Source of the DNA: Pirellulimonas nuda
GTDB taxonomy: Bacteria > Planctomycetota > Planctomycetia > Pirellulales > Lacipirellulaceae
Direction: 5' to 3'
Assembly: GCF_007750855.1 (NCBI RefSeq)
Contig: NZ_CP036291.1
Coordinates: forward strand, 1,178,001 to 1,242,000
Length of the DNA: 64,000 bases
Made by a program: the position numbers and the translations under genes. Below the pieces are notes generated by a model. The model was not told the DNA's origin, did not search any database, and was given only the letters and a program-made list of their open reading frames with translations. Below are positions 50,506-58,770 of the stretch, piece by piece; positions within the stretch are counted from its first letter, which is position 1; each line of letters begins with the position of its first letter.

Positions 50506-51339
50506 CTAGCGGAGCTGCACCCGCTCGGAGGCCGTCTGGCTCTGGGGCCAGTAGCGGAAGTGGCGCGCGAACCGGCCTTGCAGGTCGGGCACGCGGCTGG
50601 CGAGCCGCGCGGACAGCCGGCCCGGCGGCTCGCCCCGGCGGATCGAGGCGATGAACCCCCACAACGCTTCGGAGGCCTCGGGGGGGCCGTGCAGCATGAA
50701 GTGCGTCCACGCCCAGGCCGAGCGGTACTCCTCGGCCGACATCTCTTCGAGCTTCGTGTTGGCTTCGAGCTGCGCCACCGAGTGGACACGGCCCAGCGAC
50801 AGCTCGCGGCAGATGGCCGCCGCGTGGGGGTGCCCGAAGGCCCGGTCTGTTTCCTGGGGCTCGAAGTACTCGGCCAGCCCCTCATCCAGCCACAGCGGCA
50901 GCATCGCCAGGTCGGCGTGCAGCAGCGCGTGCGTGCACTCGTGGCGGAGGTCGACCGCCAGCTCGGGCTGGCGGTACGCGAACACTACCGCGGCCGCCCC
51001 CTGCTTCACGTACAACGCGCGGCGGTACGGCAGCCCCGGGAACCGCGCCGCGAGCACCGCGCGGTGCTGGTCCTCGTCCGCGGCCAGCATCACGGTCACC
51101 GGCGCGTTGCACGGGCGGGTCGCCAGCACGCGTCGGATCTCGCGCTCAAGCGCCGGCAGCTCGGCCAGCATCGGCTCGTACTGCGACAGGTCGAACTCGG
51201 CGGCGATGGCGAACGGCCCCACCTGGCGTTGGTCGATCCACCGCCCGGCGGGCTCGGCCGCCAGGGCGCCCAGCGCCGCGCCCCACGCCGCGAGCAGAAC
51301 AACGCATCGGCCTAGCCGGCTTTGGCGAAGAAGCGCCAA
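50506..51339 (-). CDS. Exported gluzincin-type metallopeptidase (peptidase MA-like)
   Basis: The best start is TTG 51339, five bases after a GGAGG that lies inside the end of the upstream gene; no ATG fits. It yields 277 residues with an N-terminal hydrophobic export segment (CVVLLAAWGAALGALAAE). The zinc motif is HECTHALLH (HExxH), followed by LWLDEGLAEYFE with the third ligand Glu. This matches peptidase MA-like/DUF1570-type proteins. The gene overlaps the CpsB-like gene by 28 bases, so translation is probably coupled. Confidence 0.75.
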   Translation of the reverse strand: MALLRQSRLGRCVVLLAAWGAALGALAAEPAGRWIDQRQVGPFAIAAEFDLSQYEPMLAELPALEREIRRVLATRPCNAPVTVMLAADEDQHRAVLAARFPGLPYRRALYVKQGAAAVVFAYRQPELAVDLRHECTHALLHADLAMLPLWLDEGLAEYFEPQETDRAFGHPHAAAICRELSLGRVHSVAQLEANTKLEEMSAEEYRSAWAWTHFMLHGPPEASEALWGFIASIRRGEPPGRLSARLASRVPDLQGRFARHFRYWPQSQTASERVQLR

Positions 51340-52106
51340 GCGGACCTCCGGGGCGTGTTGGTGGAGACCACGCCCGAAGGAACCTCGCGTCCCTCCGCGA
51401 CCAGTCTGGGGAACTCGCAGCACCACTGCAGCGCGGCGTCTTCGCCGGCCAGCTCGCACGCCCGAGCGAAGGCCGCTTGAATCTTCGGCCTGCGCGACTT
51501 CGATCCGTGCGCGTCGGTCGCCAGGAAGTGCACCAGACCCCTGCGGGCCATCTGCTCGGCCAGCGCGCGGCTCGCCGCGCCGAAGTGCCCGGTGAGGCTC
51601 CCGGCGGTCACCTGCATCAAGCAGCCGCCGGCCACCAGAGGCTCGAGCAGCGACGGCCGGCTGAGGATCCCTTGGTTGCGTTCGGGGTGGGAGAGGATGC
51701 CGGTGATGCCCTTGGCTTCCAGCGCGCCCAGCAGCGGCTCCAGCGGGAAGTAGACCTCGTGCGGCAGCTCCAGCAGCACGTGCCGGCCGTGCCCGCCGAG
51801 GGTCTCGACCTCGTCGGCCGCGATCCTTTCCGGAAGGTTGTTGTCGATCCGCACGTCGGCGCCCGGCAGCACGCGGAGCGGGATGTTGGCGCTATCGAGC
51901 AGCTCCTGCAGTTCCGTCACCGCCGCGCCCACGCGCTGCTTCGTGTTGCGGGCGAACTGGCCGAGTTGGTGCGGGGTGCAGATGACGGTGTCGAAGCCCT
52001 CGTCCACGGCGATCTGGGCCATCGCCAGCGACTCGTTTGCGTCGCTGGCCCCGTCGTCGATGCCGGGGACCATATGACAGTGAATATCAACGAACGGCGC
52101 ATCCAT
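51312..52106 (-). CDS. CpsB/CapC-like PHP-domain tyrosine phosphatase
   Basis: The 264-residue protein starts MDAPFVDIHCHMVPGIDDGA, the metal-binding HxH of the PHP domain used by CpsB/YwqE tyrosine phosphatases. Further ligands are in LPGADVRI, ILSHPERNQGI and FLATDAHGSKSRRP. Such enzymes dephosphorylate BY-kinases that control polysaccharide synthesis. The downstream metallopeptidase gene overlaps its end. No capsule genes are otherwise seen here. Confidence 0.9.
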   Translation of the reverse strand: MDAPFVDIHCHMVPGIDDGASDANESLAMAQIAVDEGFDTVICTPHQLGQFARNTKQRVGAAVTELQELLDSANIPLRVLPGADVRIDNNLPERIAADEVETLGGHGRHVLLELPHEVYFPLEPLLGALEAKGITGILSHPERNQGILSRPSLLEPLVAGGCLMQVTAGSLTGHFGAASRALAEQMARRGLVHFLATDAHGSKSRRPKIQAAFARACELAGEDAALQWCCEFPRLVAEGREVPSGVVSTNTPRRSAWRFFAKAG

Positions 52107-52177
52107 TGCGGAGCCTGTGGGGCGGGGGGGTCACGGTTGGGGGGCGGCCAGAATAGCAACGCCCGCCACCCCGTCAA

Positions 52178-52463
52178 GGCCGCTGCGCGGCCGGGGTGTG
52201 TTCGCTTCGCGAACGGGGCTGGGGGCTCGCCGCTTCGCGGCTGGTCGCTGCGCGACCGGGGCTGGGGACGCGCAAGCGGATTTGGAGACCGCTTGCGCGT
52301 GGCGGCTAAGATAGGATCGCGACGGTGAGACTTTAGCACTGCAAGCAGACCCCAACATCCGCTTGCGCGTCCCCCAGCCCCGTCCGCCGTCAGGCGGACA
52401 GCCGCGAAGCGGCGAGCCCCCAGCCCCGTTCGCGAAGCGAACACACCCCGGCCACGCAGCGGC
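52178..52463. repeat. Large composite inverted repeat made of small hairpins
   Basis: Left arm about 52178-52280 and right arm about 52358-52463 are imperfect reverse complements. Each arm is a chain of mini-hairpins (TTCGCTTCGCGAA, GCCGCTTCGCGGC, GTCGCTGCGCGAC, TCCGCCGTCAGGCGGA) separated by GGGGCTGGGG-type spacers. The inner ends are GGACGCGCAAGCGGA and its complement. It sits in the 586-base gap 52107-52692 upstream of csrA. No protein frame here is convincing. Confidence 0.85.
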
Positions 52464-52659
52464 CCGCCGAGATCGCTAGCAGCGTCTCACTCTCGGACGC
52501 TAGTCTCATTCTGGGACGCTTGTGGTTCGGGGGATAGAGGTACGGGCCGCCGATCAAGGGCGTGTTTCTCGGGAGTTTATCTCAAGTCGCAAATCCCGGG
52601 GGCATCGGTACAGGCTTTGCTCCTTTATTGCCGGCGGAGAAGGCCGACGTGCTGTCGGT

Positions 52660-52692
52660 TTGCCGGAACAGGAACTCAACCGAGGTAGCAAG
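52660..52692 (+). promoter_or_regulatory. csrA leader with GGA motifs
   Basis: The leader CCGGAACAGGAACTC (52663-52677) has two closely spaced GGA motifs, one in ACAGGA, followed by CGAGGTAG before the ATG. Such motifs resemble CsrA sites and could support autoregulation. Confidence 0.35.
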
Positions 52693-52983
52693 ATGCTGGT
52701 ATTAAGTCGCAAGGCAGGCGAGAAGATTCAGATCGGCGACGGGATCACGCTCGAGGTGCGGCGTGTAGCGGGCAACCGCGTCACGCTGGCGATCGAGGCC
52801 CCCAAGGACGTCCGCATCCTGCGTGGCGAGTTGGAGAAAGTGGTCGCCCAGTTTAACGAGCCGGAGCCGACCGTCCGCACGGTCCCCCCCGTGCCCCGCT
52901 CCGACTCCCGCTTCGGCGTGAACGGCCGCGGCTTGGCCGGGGCGGTTGCTAGCGCCCGGATGCGCGGACTGCGGATCGGCTGA
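52693..52983 (+). CDS. csrA: Carbon storage regulator CsrA
   Basis: ATG 52693 gives 96 residues. The 60-residue core is canonical: MLVLSRKAGEKIQIGDGITL, EVRRVAGNRVTLAIEAPKDV and RILRGEL, including the RNA-binding Arg in VRILRGEL. A 35-residue Pro/Arg/Gly-rich C-terminal extension is added. CsrA binds GGA motifs and represses translation; in many bacteria it controls flagellin. It precedes flhA-flhF-flhG-fliA on the same strand. No fliW homologue is present in this window. Confidence 0.95.
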   Translation: MLVLSRKAGEKIQIGDGITLEVRRVAGNRVTLAIEAPKDVRILRGELEKVVAQFNEPEPTVRTVPPVPRSDSRFGVNGRGLAGAVASARMRGLRIG

Positions 52984-53176
52984 TCGCGTCGGCGCTTGCG
53001 GGCGCCGGCGCCCCGCTGCGCGCCGATGAGGTGCGCAGCGTCCCTGGGGCCGATCTTAACGCGTCGATCTAGACGTACCCCGGGCCATCCGATACGGTCC
53101 CGCCTCACTCCGGGCAAAGGATTGCCCGGCTACACCGTCCCCCGAGCGGGGGCGCTACTGCGCAAGGACCGCACAG

Positions 53177-55258
53177 TTGGGTTCCGCTACGTCATCATCG
53201 CAGGGTTGGCTCGCGCGGCTGGGCGACCTAGTGCTGCCGGTCGCCATCATCGCCAGCGTGCTGGTGATCCTGGTGCCGCTCCCCTCGCCGGTGATGGACA
53301 TCCTGCTGGCGGGCAACATCGCGGTGAGCGTGCTGGTGTTGCTTACCACCATCTACGTCCGCACCCCGCTTGAGTTCAGCGTCTTCCCATCGATCCTGCT
53401 GGCCACCACGCTGGCGCGGCTGGTGCTGAACGTCGCTACCACGCGGCTGATCCTCACCCGGGCCAAGAGCGACGGGCTCGAAGCCGCCGGCGGCGTCATC
53501 ACGGCCTTCTCCGACTTCGTGGCCGGCGACGGCAAGATCGTGGTCGGGCTGATCATCTTTATCATCATCATCGTCATCCAGTTCGTGGTGATCACCAAGG
53601 GCGCCACGCGCATCAGCGAAGTCGCGGCCCGGTTCGCCTTGGACGGCATGCCCGGCAAGCAGATGGCGATCGACGCCGACCTGAACGCCGGCGTCATCGA
53701 CGAGAAAGAAGCCACCCAACGCCGATCAGAAATCACCCAGCAGGCCGACTTCTTTGGCGCCATGGACGGCGCCAGCAAGTTTGTCCGCGGCGACGCCATC
53801 GCCGGCATCATCATCACGGTGATCAACATCATCGGCGGTTTGATCATCGGGGTCAGCCAGGAAGGGATGGCGGTCAGCGAGGCCGCGTCGCTCTTCACGC
53901 GGCTGACCATCGGCGACGGGCTGGTGAGCCAGGTGCCGGCCTTCTTGGTGTCGCTCGCGGCCGCGCTGCTGGTGACGCGCAGCACGCAGAAAGTGAACAT
54001 GCCCAAGGAGTTCTTGGCGCAAATCTTCTCGCGGCCGCAGGCGCTGGCGGTCACCGGCGCGTTCCTGGGGGTGCTGATCTTCACCAGCCTGCCGCGGACC
54101 CCGCTGATCACGCTGGGCGCGGCGTGCCTGGGCCTGTCTCGCGTCATGACGCGTAAGGAGCAGCAGGCCGACCGGGACGAGGCCACCAAGACCAAAGCAG
54201 ACGCGGCCAAGCCGACCGAGGAGCGGGTGGAGGACCACCTGGCGGTCGACCCGATGGAGATCGAGTTGGGGGTGGGGCTGATCCGCCTCGCCGACCCCTC
54301 TCGCGGCGGTGACCTGCTGGACCGCGTGGGACGCGTCCGGCAGAACGTGGCTGCGGAGATCGGGCTGATCATGCCCAAGGTGCGGATCCGCGACAACATG
54401 CGGCTCGCAGAGAACCAGTACCGCATCAAGATCGCCGACATGCCGATCGCCGTAGACACGGTCGAGCCCGCGCTGCTGATGGCGATCGACTCGGGGGTCA
54501 CCACGGGCGAGATCGACGGGCTCCCGACCAAGGACCCGGCGTTCGGGGCCGACGCCAAGTGGATCAACCCCTCGCGCGCCGAGGAGGCCGAGCTGTTCGG
54601 GTACACGGTGGTCGAGCCCGGCGCGGTGCTGGCGACCCACCTGACCGAGGTGTGCCGGCGCCACGCAGACGAGATCCTCACCCGCGACGCCACGAAGCAC
54701 CTGGTGGACGAGCTCAAGGCGACCTCACCAACGGTGGTGAGCGAGCTGATCCCCGACCTGATGCCGCTGGCCGGCGTGCAGGGGGTGCTGCAGGGGCTGC
54801 TGCGGGAGCAGGTGTCGATCCGCCAATTGGGGCTGATCCTGGAGACCCTGGGCGACCACGCGGCCAAGACCAAAGACCCGGTGATGCTGACCGAGTTCGT
54901 CCGCCACCGCCTGGCGCGGCAGATCTGCACGCGCTACCGCGACGCCGACGAACGCCTGCACGTGGTGGCGCTCGACCCGGCGCTCGAGGACGCCATCCGC
55001 GGCGGCTTCGACCACAACGAACGCGGCATCTTCTTGCGGATGGCGCCCCCCACGATCGAGGCGCTGTGCAAGAAGATAGGGGACGAGGTGCAGAAGCTGG
55101 TCACCCAGAACCACACCCCCATCGTGCTGGTGAACCCGCAGATCCGCCCCGCGCTCAAACAAATCACCGAGCCGCACCTGCCTCAACTGGTGGTGCTGAG
55201 CTTCAACGAAATCACACGCGACACGAACATCGTCACCCATGGACTGGTTGTTCAGTAA
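53177..55258 (+). CDS. flhA: Flagellar type III export protein FlhA
   Basis: TTG 53177 follows AAGGAC and gives 693 residues, the usual length. The N-terminal half has about eight membrane helices (LVLPVAIIASVLVILVPLPS, VMDILLAGNIAVSVLVLL), then FHIPEP-type segment LEFSVFPSILLATTLARLVL, and GMPGKQMAIDADLNAGVIDE. The C-terminal cytoplasmic part (about 330-693) contains the family sequence SVTTGEID-like and ATHLTEVCRRHADEIL. It forms the export gate ring with FlhB. It is the first structural gene of this flagellar segment. Confidence 0.96.
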   Translation: MGSATSSSQGWLARLGDLVLPVAIIASVLVILVPLPSPVMDILLAGNIAVSVLVLLTTIYVRTPLEFSVFPSILLATTLARLVLNVATTRLILTRAKSDGLEAAGGVITAFSDFVAGDGKIVVGLIIFIIIIVIQFVVITKGATRISEVAARFALDGMPGKQMAIDADLNAGVIDEKEATQRRSEITQQADFFGAMDGASKFVRGDAIAGIIITVINIIGGLIIGVSQEGMAVSEAASLFTRLTIGDGLVSQVPAFLVSLAAALLVTRSTQKVNMPKEFLAQIFSRPQALAVTGAFLGVLIFTSLPRTPLITLGAACLGLSRVMTRKEQQADRDEATKTKADAAKPTEERVEDHLAVDPMEIELGVGLIRLADPSRGGDLLDRVGRVRQNVAAEIGLIMPKVRIRDNMRLAENQYRIKIADMPIAVDTVEPALLMAIDSGVTTGEIDGLPTKDPAFGADAKWINPSRAEEAELFGYTVVEPGAVLATHLTEVCRRHADEILTRDATKHLVDELKATSPTVVSELIPDLMPLAGVQGVLQGLLREQVSIRQLGLILETLGDHAAKTKDPVMLTEFVRHRLARQICTRYRDADERLHVVALDPALEDAIRGGFDHNERGIFLRMAPPTIEALCKKIGDEVQKLVTQNHTPIVLVNPQIRPALKQITEPHLPQLVVLSFNEITRDTNIVTHGLVVQ

Positions 55259-55260
55259 TG

Positions 55261-55440
55261 GTCCGTGGTCCGTGGTCCGTGGTCCGTGGTCCGTCGTCCG
55301 TTGCACGCGCAAGCGTCAAACCACTGACCACTGACCACTGACCACTGACCACTGACCACTGACCACTGACCACTGACCACTGACAACTGACAACTGACAA
55401 CTGACAACTGACAACTGACAACTGACAACTGACAACTGAC
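55261..55440. repeat. Heptanucleotide tandem repeats between flhA and flhF
   Basis: Three consecutive 7-base tracts occur: GTCCGTG (four perfect plus two variant copies, 55261-55302), CCACTGA (nine perfect copies, 55321-55383) and CAACTGA (eight perfect copies, 55384-55439). The last unit runs directly into the flhF start codon (CAACT-ATG). No Shine-Dalgarno sequence remains before flhF. Confidence 0.95.
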
Positions 55441-55444
55441 AACT

Positions 55445-56509
55445 ATGTCGTCCATCCACACCTTTCGAGCCAAGACCCTGCGTGAGGCGCTCGACGCCGT
55501 GCGGCGCCAGCTTGGCCCCGACGCCGCGGTGCTCGACGCGCGGGAGCGCGGAGTGGGCCTGATGGGGCGGCTGATGGGGACCCGTTGTGTCGAGGTCACG
55601 GCGGCCGAGCGCCGCGAGCTCACCCCGCCGCCCGAGCAGCGCGAGCTCGACTACCGCGGCCGGTTCCAGGACCAGCTCCGCGAGCGTTACGCCCCCCCAG
55701 CCGATCCCGGCGACGTGCAGCGGACCCAGCAGCAGGCCCTCGGCAGGCTTCTTGAGCGGCTTGGGCCGGAGTTCGGCCGCGAGCGGGCCCAAGCGTTGTT
55801 GGACGGCTTCCCGCCCCCCCCGGACGATCAGTTCGACGCGCGGCTCGAGGCCTGGGCCGCCCAGCGTCTGGCCGATCGCCTCGAGGTGACCGGCCCGATC
55901 GAGCCGGGCTCCGGCCGGCCCCGGGTGGTGGCGCTCGTCGGCCCGACCGGCGTCGGGAAAACGACCACCATCGCCAAGCTGGCCGCGGGCTACCGGTTGC
56001 GGCAGCACCGCCGGGTGGGGCTGGTGACGGTTGACACTTACCGCGTAGCCGCGGTGGATCAGTTGCGTGCGTACGCAGAAATCATCGACCTGCCGATGGA
56101 GGTGGTCTCCACCCCCCGGCAGATGATAGCGGCCATCGGCGGCATGCGGGGGCTCGACCTGGTGCTCATCGACACCGCCGGCCAGAGCCCACGCGACGCC
56201 GCCCGCCTGGCCGACCTCCGCGGCGTGCTCGACGCCGCCGAGGCCGACCAGACGCACCTGGTGCTCAGCGCCACCTCGAGCGTGCTGGGCGCCAAGGCGG
56301 TGCACAAGGCGTTCGCCCCCACAGGCTTCGACGCGATCCTGTGGACCAAGCTAGACGAATCGTCGTGCATGTCGGCCGTCGCGGCGCTGGCGCTCGACGG
56401 TGCGGCGCCGGTCAGCTACGTCACCGACGGCCAGGGCGTTCCGGATGATATCAGCGTTGCGGCGCCCGAGGCGCTGGCGACGCGTGTGCTGGAGGCGCGC
56501 CCGTTTTGA
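55445..56509 (+). CDS. flhF: Flagellar SRP-like GTPase FlhF
   Basis: The 354-residue protein has the SIMIBI GTPase domain at about 158-350: G1 GPTGVGKTTT (166-175), DTYRVAAVDQLRAYAEI, G3 DTAG and G4 TKLD. The N-terminal B-like region starts MSSIHTFRAKTLREALDAV. FlhF sets flagellar position and number, with FlhG as its activator. The stop overlaps the flhG start by three bases. Translation start is immediately after a heptamer repeat. Confidence 0.94.
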   Translation: MSSIHTFRAKTLREALDAVRRQLGPDAAVLDARERGVGLMGRLMGTRCVEVTAAERRELTPPPEQRELDYRGRFQDQLRERYAPPADPGDVQRTQQQALGRLLERLGPEFGRERAQALLDGFPPPPDDQFDARLEAWAAQRLADRLEVTGPIEPGSGRPRVVALVGPTGVGKTTTIAKLAAGYRLRQHRRVGLVTVDTYRVAAVDQLRAYAEIIDLPMEVVSTPRQMIAAIGGMRGLDLVLIDTAGQSPRDAARLADLRGVLDAAEADQTHLVLSATSSVLGAKAVHKAFAPTGFDAILWTKLDESSCMSAVAALALDGAAPVSYVTDGQGVPDDISVAAPEALATRVLEARPF

Positions 56510-57321
56510 CCACACCCTCCCGCTCACCTGACCGAGATCAGGCGGATCGGCTCCGCGCGCTTGTCGCGGAACGCCGCGCGCCGCGCAGCCCGGAATCGGC
56601 CGCCCCCGTCTTGTTCGCCGGCGCCAAGGGGGGCGTGGGGGTCACGTCCCTTTGTTGGCGGGCGGCTCAGTCGCTAGCGGGCGCCGGCACGCCGGTGCTG
56701 GCGGTCGACGCGTCGCTCGATCGTCCCGACCTGACGGTCGCGGCCGGCGCCAGCCGCGGCAGCGGGCCCGACCTGTCGGACGTCTTCGCACTGCGTTCGA
56801 CCTTGGCAGAGACTTCTATCCTCGTGGCGCCCGGCGCCCGGGTCGCGCCTGGGCAGTGGGGGCCCGAGTCTCCGCCGGTCTCCCTAGAACAGACGCAGAC
56901 GCTGGCCACGCAGCTAGCGCAGCACGACCAGGGCCTGACGCTGCTGGACGCCGGCGCAGGGCTCCGGCCGCTGCTGCTGCCGTTGTGGCGGTCGGCGGGG
57001 CTGGTGCTGCTGGTCACCACGCCCGACGAGCTATCGGTGCTCAATGCCTACGCGACGCTGAAGCTGGCCCAGTCGCGCGGCGTGTGCGACGCGGCGGCGC
57101 TGCTGGTCAACCGCTGCTACGACCAGCAAGAGGCCGACGCCACGCACGACCGTCTGGCGGCGGCCTGCGGCCGCCACCTCGGCTTCGAGCCCCCGCTGGC
57201 GGGCTGGATCGCGGAGCTCCCCCGGGGCTCGCTGCGCAGCCCCGCCGCCGCGGCCGCTGGCAGCCGGCTGGCCACCTACGTGCGCTACGCGCTGCGTCCG
57301 GCGGGCCGCGCGGCCGCCTGA
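56506..57321 (+). CDS. flhG: FlhG/FleN-like MinD-family ATPase
   Basis: TTG 56506 overlaps the flhF stop and has GGAGG 10 bases upstream; 271 residues. The deviant Walker A reads GAKGGVGVTSL: signature Lys41 is present but the P-loop Lys is Val46. Other segments are VLAVDASLDRPDLTVAAGAS, TLLDAGAGLRPLLLPLWRSA and VTTPDELSVLNAYATLKLAQ. FlhG normally binds ATP and stimulates FlhF GTPase to limit flagellar number. The Val suggests altered nucleotide handling, or a known variant subgroup. Confidence 0.85.
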   Translation: MTTPSRSPDRDQADRLRALVAERRAPRSPESAAPVLFAGAKGGVGVTSLCWRAAQSLAGAGTPVLAVDASLDRPDLTVAAGASRGSGPDLSDVFALRSTLAETSILVAPGARVAPGQWGPESPPVSLEQTQTLATQLAQHDQGLTLLDAGAGLRPLLLPLWRSAGLVLLVTTPDELSVLNAYATLKLAQSRGVCDAAALLVNRCYDQQEADATHDRLAAACGRHLGFEPPLAGWIAELPRGSLRSPAAAAAGSRLATYVRYALRPAGRAAA

Positions 57322-57454
57322 ACCTTGTTTTTTCTGAGAACTCCTCAAGCCCACGTGCCCCCTTTGACGATCCATCACGACATCCCATCGGCGCGCCCAC
57401 GGGCGTCAAGATGGAACGGTTGCTTCGACTTTAACGGCACGCCGAGGGCTTTCG

Positions 57455-57685
57455 ATGGCTCGCGCATACGCCCGCACCCTGGGCACGTTGGGCATGGCGG
57501 TCACGCTTCTGCGTGCCGCGGCGTCCGGCGCCGGGGTCGAAGAGGCCATGACGCAAGCCCTGGCGGCGCTGGCTGGATTGGCTGCGGTAGGACTGGTGGT
57601 GGGCTGGATCGCTCAGGCCACGATCGACGAGTCCGTGCGGCAGAGACTAGAAGCCGAGCTAGCTGAGACGCAACCAGCGACGTAA
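57455..57685 (+). CDS. Small membrane protein in the flagellar cluster
   Basis: The 76-residue product has one clear hydrophobic helix (LAALAGLAAVGLVVGWIA) and a charged C-terminus (SVRQRLEAELAETQPAT). It lies between flhG and fliA on the same strand. I know no family or function; position suggests co-expression with the flagellar genes. Confidence 0.6.
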   Translation: MARAYARTLGTLGMAVTLLRAAASGAGVEEAMTQALAALAGLAAVGLVVGWIAQATIDESVRQRLEAELAETQPAT

Positions 57686-57699
57686 ACGGATACAAAACC

Positions 57700-57770
57700 C
57701 CCGGGACGGAACCCGGGAACTCCGCGCGGCGGGCCTGGCCCTACCGCGCGGGTGTTGGCATCACGGAGGA
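57700..57770 (+). promoter_or_regulatory. Structured fliA leader with two GGA sites
   Basis: CCCGGG-ACGGAA-CCCGGG (57700-57717) forms a hairpin with GGA in its loop. A second GC-rich stem CCGCGCGG...CCGCGCGG (57722-57729 with 57743-57750) follows. The ribosome site TCACGGAGGATTGA then contains another ACGGA (57763-57767). The loop GGA and the SD GGA are 57 bases apart, the two-site arrangement described for CsrA binding. Confidence 0.45.
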
Positions 57771-57774
57771 TTGA

Positions 57775-58623
57775 ATGACGACGACCGTTGCCCCGACGCC
57801 TGTTGCTTCCACCACTGCCAGCCCCACGGATACGCCGCCAACGGCGAAAGAAATACGCGAAGCCGCCATCGCCGGCGTGTGGCTTCAGTTCCGCGAGGCG
57901 CCGAGCCAGCCTCTGCGCAACAAACTCGTTGAGCACTACCTGCCGCTCGTCAAGTACAACGGCGAACGCATCTGGAGCCGGCTGCCGGACGGCGTCGACC
58001 TCGACGACCTGATCTCGGCCGGCGTGTTCGGCCTGATGGACGCCATCAACGCGTTCGACCACAACCGCGGCGTTAAGTTCGAAACCTACTGCGTGCCGCG
58101 TATCCGCGGCGCCATGCTCGACGAGCTCCGCAGCATGGACTGGGTGCCCCGTTTGGTGCGCTCCAAGGCCAGCAAACTGAACGAGGGCGTCAAGCAGCTC
58201 GAGGCCAGGCACGGCCGCTCCCCGACCGAGATCGAGCTGGCCGAGCACATGGGCCTCAGCCGGCAAGAGCTCGAGAAGATGATGAGCGAGGCGAACGCCG
58301 TGGGCCTCATCAGCCTGAACAAGAAGTGGTACGAGACCGACAGCTACAAGGACGTCCGCGAGATCGACATCCTCGAGGACAAGAAGGGCGAGGATCCAAC
58401 CCGCCGGGTGCAGAAGTCGGACCTGATGAAGCTGGTCACTAAGGGCCTCAACCGCAACGAGCGGCTCATCATCATCCTCTACTACTACGAGGAACTGACG
58501 ATGAAGGAGATCGGCGCCACGCTCGATCTGTCGGAGAGCCGCGTCAGCCAGATGCACTCGGCCATTGTGTCGCGGCTGCAAAACCAGCTCGGCCGCCGGC
58601 GGCCTGAGTTCGGCGCCGCCTAG
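57775..58623 (+). CDS. fliA: FliA/WhiG-type flagellar sigma factor
   Basis: The 282-residue sigma70-family group 3 protein starts after CACGGAGGATTGA. Region 2 has VDLDDLISAGVFGLMDAINA, FDHNRGVKFETYCVPRIRGA and MLDELRSMDWVPR. Region 3 contains RSPTEIELAEHMGLSRQELE, and region 4 contains LTMKEIGATLDLSESRVSQM. It directs transcription of late flagellar genes. It follows the small membrane gene by 89 bases and is followed by a strong terminator. Confidence 0.94.
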   Translation: MTTTVAPTPVASTTASPTDTPPTAKEIREAAIAGVWLQFREAPSQPLRNKLVEHYLPLVKYNGERIWSRLPDGVDLDDLISAGVFGLMDAINAFDHNRGVKFETYCVPRIRGAMLDELRSMDWVPRLVRSKASKLNEGVKQLEARHGRSPTEIELAEHMGLSRQELEKMMSEANAVGLISLNKKWYETDSYKDVREIDILEDKKGEDPTRRVQKSDLMKLVTKGLNRNERLIIILYYYEELTMKEIGATLDLSESRVSQMHSAIVSRLQNQLGRRRPEFGAA

Positions 58624-58635
58624 CCACAGCGCACG

Positions 58636-58720
58636 GCGAGCCGTCGGCGTCAGCCGCCGGAGTGATGCTCCGATGGACGTTCCAACGCGACGCACTCCGC
58701 CGGCCGACGCCGGCGGCTCG
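58636..58720. repeat. GCCGGCGTCAGCCGCCGG-type repeat arms after fliA
   Basis: Two related arms, GTCGGCGTCAGCCGCCGGAG (about 58643-58662) and CTCCGCCGGCCGACGCCGGC (about 58697-58716), pair across a 35-base loop. Relatives occur at 9169 and 20468. Confidence 0.6.
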
Positions 58721-58743
58721 CAGTTTCTTACGCAAAACGAAGA

Positions 58744-58770
58744 ACGGCCGGCGCAAGCCGGCCGTTTTTT
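58744..58770 (+). terminator. Strong Rho-independent terminator after fliA
   Basis: A 9-bp perfect stem ACGGCCGGC/GCCGGCCGT with loop GCAA is followed by TTTTTG. It ends the flagellar segment. The remaining sequence to 59088 holds only degraded repeat sequence. Confidence 0.85.

Noticed and set aside
53353-54930. A 525-codon minus-strand frame opposite flhA
   Set aside because: Ser/Thr/Arg-rich antisense shadow; flhA is unmistakable on the plus strand.
55261-55440. CRISPR-like array before flhF
   Set aside because: Units are 7 bases in direct contiguous tandem with no spacers.
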